Shown piece by piece: positions 55,911 through 58,989 of a DNA stretch of 58,989 nucleotides (the stretch's first letter is position 1; the number at the start of each line of letters is the position of its first letter). This DNA is from Martensiomyces pterosporus (lineage: Eukaryota; Kickxellomycota; Kickxellomycetes; Kickxellales; Kickxellaceae), in assembly GCA_025201845.1 (NCBI GenBank), contig MU603982.1:3295-62283 (forward strand). Reading direction: 5' to 3'. Position numbers and translations under genes: made by a program. The notes beneath the pieces were generated by a model. That model searched no databases. It saw nothing but the letters and a program-made list of their open reading frames with translations, and was not told the origin of the DNA.

Positions 55911-58589
55911 CTATATATCACCATGCGATCTGAGCAAGAACGACAGGAACGCCTCAGCCCTTTCCGCATCGCCCTCGGCTGGATCCCTGCCTGGTGGCGG
56001 CCGAAGCAGCACCTTGGCGAATACGTGGGCTATGCACTGCGTGGACGTGGCTCCACTCTCCACTGCCACTCGCAGGAATGCGAGCAGATACAGTATAACG
56101 TTGAAGCTTCCAGGCGGAAGCACCTCCACTGCCTCGAGGGCTGCTGCGCGGGATATTCCACCCGCCTCGATGCATGCATTGTAGAGGTCGGCCGAGATCA
56201 GCGGCTCTGGCAGCGAGCTGAACAGATCAACAAGACAAGAAGCAACGGTGTCCACTCCCACATCGTGTGGTGCCGCAAGTGCCGCGCTAGAAATAGCCTC
56301 TGGCAGCGGCGACCCAGCCAGCCCGCCAGGATTGCTTGCCAACAGCAATGTATTGCCACCACCCTGGTCAGCAGGAATGGAATCAGAGTCGGACATGGAC
56401 ATCCGGCTGTTGTCGCCCTCTCCCAGAGCCTCGGCGGTGGTGCCGTGGCCGCCATTGGCGGGGTTTGCGGCTGGGTCCGTTCTGGCTGTGTTCCACGGAC
56501 CCAGAGACAGCCGCTCAAGAGCCTCTGTCGTGCTGGGCATTGGCGAAATGGCAATGTGGCTTAGCGCCGACTGCAGCGTCGACGAAACCAGCGTTTGGTC
56601 GGTCATGCTCATTAGTGCACCCGCCTGCCTGCCCACCGCCGCCCTCTCGCCTGCAGTGCCTCTAATCAGAATCTGTCCGGGCTCGTTGACGGCCGTGCGG
56701 GGGACGTGGTCGTCGTGCGCACCCTGCCACTGCAGTATAGTGTCTGGATTGAGCGGAGCGTCAGTGTCGAGGCATTCCTTGACCGTCTCAGCCAGCGCTG
56801 GGCTGCCCTTGTAGTAAAACAGCGAATACCCGCGGTCGATGCCGTATTTCGACAGAAAATCCGTCAGAGCCCAGATGCACCTTGGCACACTGAACTGCCC
56901 CGAGTGAAGGCACTGCTCAAAGTCCTCTCTGGACATGCTGCGTACAGCTTCCTTGCAATGGACGAGGATGTCCATGCTCATGCCATACACCGACGGCCGG
57001 TACTCACCTTGCACTTGGATAAAGTAGTCTCGGCCGCGGTTCAGATGGAGGATCAGGATGTCGTTCAGCTCCTCTGTATGTGTGCTCAGTGGTGCCGATA
57101 CCCGCTCATCAACGAGAATAGAGAATACAATATCAACCTGTCCACCTGGCAGCAGCATGCCGCTCTCTGGCGAGATCTTTAGCCACGGCGGGGCAAAGTG
57201 GTCTCGGGACGGCGTGGCAATAAAGCTGTACTCGAGCGGTACCTGCCCGCTGTTTGTGAGGTCCATCTTTCTCTGCACCAGCTTGCCAAAGTACACGTCT
57301 CCAAAGTCGACCACCGCCGATCCCAATGTGGCAATTGGGATGCACTCGTTCTCGTATCTGTCGAGCTCGCGCAGCACCTCCAGAAACACGGCTTGTCGCC
57401 GCTCCTGGTCGACCTTCCACACGTCAATCGTGACCATCGATCGAACTGGTTTGTGGTCAGATGTGTCCAGCGAATCGACAGACTCGTACTCTGTGCTCCG
57501 GATGCCACTCTCGCATCCTGGACGTGTCCACCAAAGCAGCCGATCGCACCAGGCTGGCGTCCGCTTGTCGTCGTACTCGCTCGTGCCGATGACGTACTTG
57601 TATGTCGGAGCGAACTTTATGTCTGCCTCCTCGAACCCAGCGAATGCTTGTTTGTTTAGCATGGCAATGCGCAATTGGTCGAGCCCCAAAAGAGCCTCGT
57701 AGTCGCCGCGCGCTACATACTCGTTGACGTCCCCAGTGTCGATCGCTAGCCGGTAGTTGAGATCTCCAAACCATAGCAAGTAGCTGTGGTCGAATATTGT
57801 TAGCGGCCTGCCGCTACCCACAGCCTGTCCCGACCCCACGAGCTCTGTGCCCTGCGGGACCAGTGGGTCAGCAACTGGCACGCCCTCATGGTAGGTGAAC
57901 TGAAGCCGCTTGCACAGATCGTGGAATTGGCCGTTGCGCTTGTCGAGCTGTGCCGCATCGTGGGCCAGGTGCGAGCACACGAAGCACATGGGCGTGTCTC
58001 TAAACACCAGTCTAACGGCAACTGCGCCCTTATTCCCAACCATCCCCATTATCCCGCACCCAACCGACGTTGTCTGTATATCCGCAATGCAGTTCATCAC
58101 ATCAATGCGCGCATAGACCATGATGAACATGCCAATAAGCTGCTTCGACGCCAGCTTGCTGTACGAGTACCTCGTATCGCCCATGCACCTCTCAATCGCA
58201 TCCGTCCACTCGCTGTCCTTGGCCGCATTGTTGTAGACAAATGCCTCGGCTCTTGCATCAAGCTCTTGGAACCCAAGCACCACGAGCTCGGGCAGGCGCG
58301 CAAACACTATCTGTGAGCTGTTCTGTGGTATGAACCCTAGCCAGTCAGCCAGGGCATTTGCGTCCGCTGGCGAGCGGCCATTGACATTCCACGTTCCGAC
58401 AAACGCAGTTACTGAGCTGCTGTGGAGAAATTCGCCTCGCCGCTTGTCCAGCGAATGGAGAATCCACGCCTCTTTTGTGGGATTACTGACGCGATTCTCT
58501 GACTCTGGGGGTTTGGCATTCGACTGCGCCGACGCCGCCAAGGTTGCTGTGCTCAGTGTGTTTGGCTGCGAGGCAGAGCCAAGGTCCAT
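55911..58589 (-). CDS. Inositol polyphosphate 5-phosphatase, OCRL/INPP5B type
   Basis: This 892-residue enzyme removes the 5-phosphate from phosphoinositides such as PI(4,5)P2 on endosomal or plasma membranes. The 5-phosphatase domain (about 60-400) shows FVGTWNVNGRSP, VVLGFQELD, GMVGNKGAVAVRL, CSHLAHD, WFGDLNYRL, PAWCDRLLWW and SDHKPV. All catalytic motifs are present. An ASH domain follows (about 430-560; VVDFGDVYFGKLVQRKMDLT). The C-terminal RhoGAP-like domain includes VPRCIWALTDFLSKYGI and LPEPLISADLYNAC. Its expected arginine finger position reads LFYYKG, so GAP activity is probably lost, as in OCRL. A Ser/Pro-rich insert of about 160 residues splits the GAP-like domain. The start is the ATG at 58589. 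Confidence 0.95.
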   Translation of the reverse strand: MDLGSASQPNTLSTATLAASAQSNAKPPESENRVSNPTKEAWILHSLDKRRGEFLHSSSVTAFVGTWNVNGRSPADANALADWLGFIPQNSSQIVFARLPELVVLGFQELDARAEAFVYNNAAKDSEWTDAIERCMGDTRYSYSKLASKQLIGMFIMVYARIDVMNCIADIQTTSVGCGIMGMVGNKGAVAVRLVFRDTPMCFVCSHLAHDAAQLDKRNGQFHDLCKRLQFTYHEGVPVADPLVPQGTELVGSGQAVGSGRPLTIFDHSYLLWFGDLNYRLAIDTGDVNEYVARGDYEALLGLDQLRIAMLNKQAFAGFEEADIKFAPTYKYVIGTSEYDDKRTPAWCDRLLWWTRPGCESGIRSTEYESVDSLDTSDHKPVRSMVTIDVWKVDQERRQAVFLEVLRELDRYENECIPIATLGSAVVDFGDVYFGKLVQRKMDLTNSGQVPLEYSFIATPSRDHFAPPWLKISPESGMLLPGGQVDIVFSILVDERVSAPLSTHTEELNDILILHLNRGRDYFIQVQGEYRPSVYGMSMDILVHCKEAVRSMSREDFEQCLHSGQFSVPRCIWALTDFLSKYGIDRGYSLFYYKGSPALAETVKECLDTDAPLNPDTILQWQGAHDDHVPRTAVNEPGQILIRGTAGERAAVGRQAGALMSMTDQTLVSSTLQSALSHIAISPMPSTTEALERLSLGPWNTARTDPAANPANGGHGTTAEALGEGDNSRMSMSDSDSIPADQGGGNTLLLASNPGGLAGSPLPEAISSAALAAPHDVGVDTVASCLVDLFSSLPEPLISADLYNACIEAGGISRAAALEAVEVLPPGSFNVILYLLAFLRVAVESGATSTQCIAHVFAKVLLRPPPGRDPAEGDAERAEAFLSFLLRSHGDI

Positions 58590-58989
58590 GGTTGCGCTAT
58601 ATATCGGCTTCTATATATAAAGGCTGCAGAAAGGGAGCCAAAGAGAGAGCTGCAAAAATACCGAGGCGGAATTGTGAGTGCGGAAAGGAGAAACAGACAA
58701 AGAACCCTAGGCGCTGTTGCACCAAGCACAGCATGCAAGCTGCTGTGCGCTTTTTTTTTGATGACCAGTGACACATTGTTGTATATGCACGCCATCATCA
58801 CTGGTGGTCCCATCGGCTCAACATCCTTTGCATGTTTGCTAGACTACTACCGGTCTGCGGCCTGTGTAGTATGCGTGGGGTTCTTGATGAGTTGTTTATT
58901 TGGATTTTTCTTTCGTGCATTCGTCAGACACCTCTTCTGCAGAGAGGAGCCTGGCCAAGGGAAAGAAAGAAAAAGCAAAACCAGAATTT
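58590..58989. other. Upstream region of 5-phosphatase gene, to window end
   Basis: 400 bp to the end of the window. A TATATAAAGG element lies at 58613-58622 on the plus strand, only about 25 bp before the phosphatase ATG on the other strand. It may serve a plus-strand transcript that runs out of the window, or be coincidental. No frame of note. Confidence 0.4.

Overview
The window looks like nuclear DNA of an intron-poor, early-diverging fungus. The fungal markers are a HAP2/NF-YA CCAAT-box factor, an SSK1-type response regulator, an Mns1-type ER mannosidase, a Doa4/USP8-type ubiquitin protease and a large OPT oligopeptide-transporter family. Most coding regions are single uninterrupted frames of fairly high GC. 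The few introns are about 100-130 bp with GTAAGT- or GTGAGT-like donors and CTAAC/CTAAT branch sites. My guess from memory is Kickxellomycotina (a Coemansia-like genome); this is not proven by the sequence. I saw no rRNA, tRNA, CRISPR array or transposon.

Left third (1-18752): an OPT transporter array. Five OPT genes lie in mixed orientation: a divergent, 5'-truncated copy (1-2001, +), then 4640-6859 (-), 10171-12372 (+), 12748-15159 (-) and 16519-18752 (-). A HAP2/NF-YA gene (2201-3157, -) sits between the first two. The last four copies are close paralogs with long blocks of identical DNA and a TATA box about 180-245 bp before each start. The last copy contains a 335-bp run of N that falls in the most conserved paralogous block; the apparent frame break there is a gap-length artefact. 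Long spacers of about 3.3 kb (6860-10170) and 2.9 kb (18753-21681) contain no gene I can support.

Middle (21682-44574): a vacuolar Ca2+/H+ exchanger (-), a Doa4/USP8-like deubiquitinase (+), an indoleamine-dioxygenase-like protein whose proximal haem histidine appears to be glutamine (-), a mitochondrial GGQ release-factor-like protein (-), the GPI12/PIG-L de-N-acetylase (-), a SAP-like plus kinase protein with a WNK-like displaced lysine and one intron (+), a small zinc-finger protein with a PP1-docking motif (+), a potentially myristoylated RING-H2 E3 (-), an F-box/propeller protein whose ATG is split by an intron (-), and an ER class I alpha-mannosidase (+).

Right third (44784-58589): TRM5 tRNA m1G37 methyltransferase with two introns (+), a snapin-like small coiled-coil protein (-), eIF3d (-), a very large SSK1-type response regulator with apparent degenerate histidine-kinase and receiver regions upstream of its real receiver (-), and an OCRL/INPP5B-like inositol 5-phosphatase (-).

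No single pathway ties the window together. The OPT array is the one clear functional cluster. The rest are housekeeping and signalling genes: protein N-glycosylation, GPI anchors, ubiquitin, tRNA modification, translation initiation, stress signalling and phosphoinositides.
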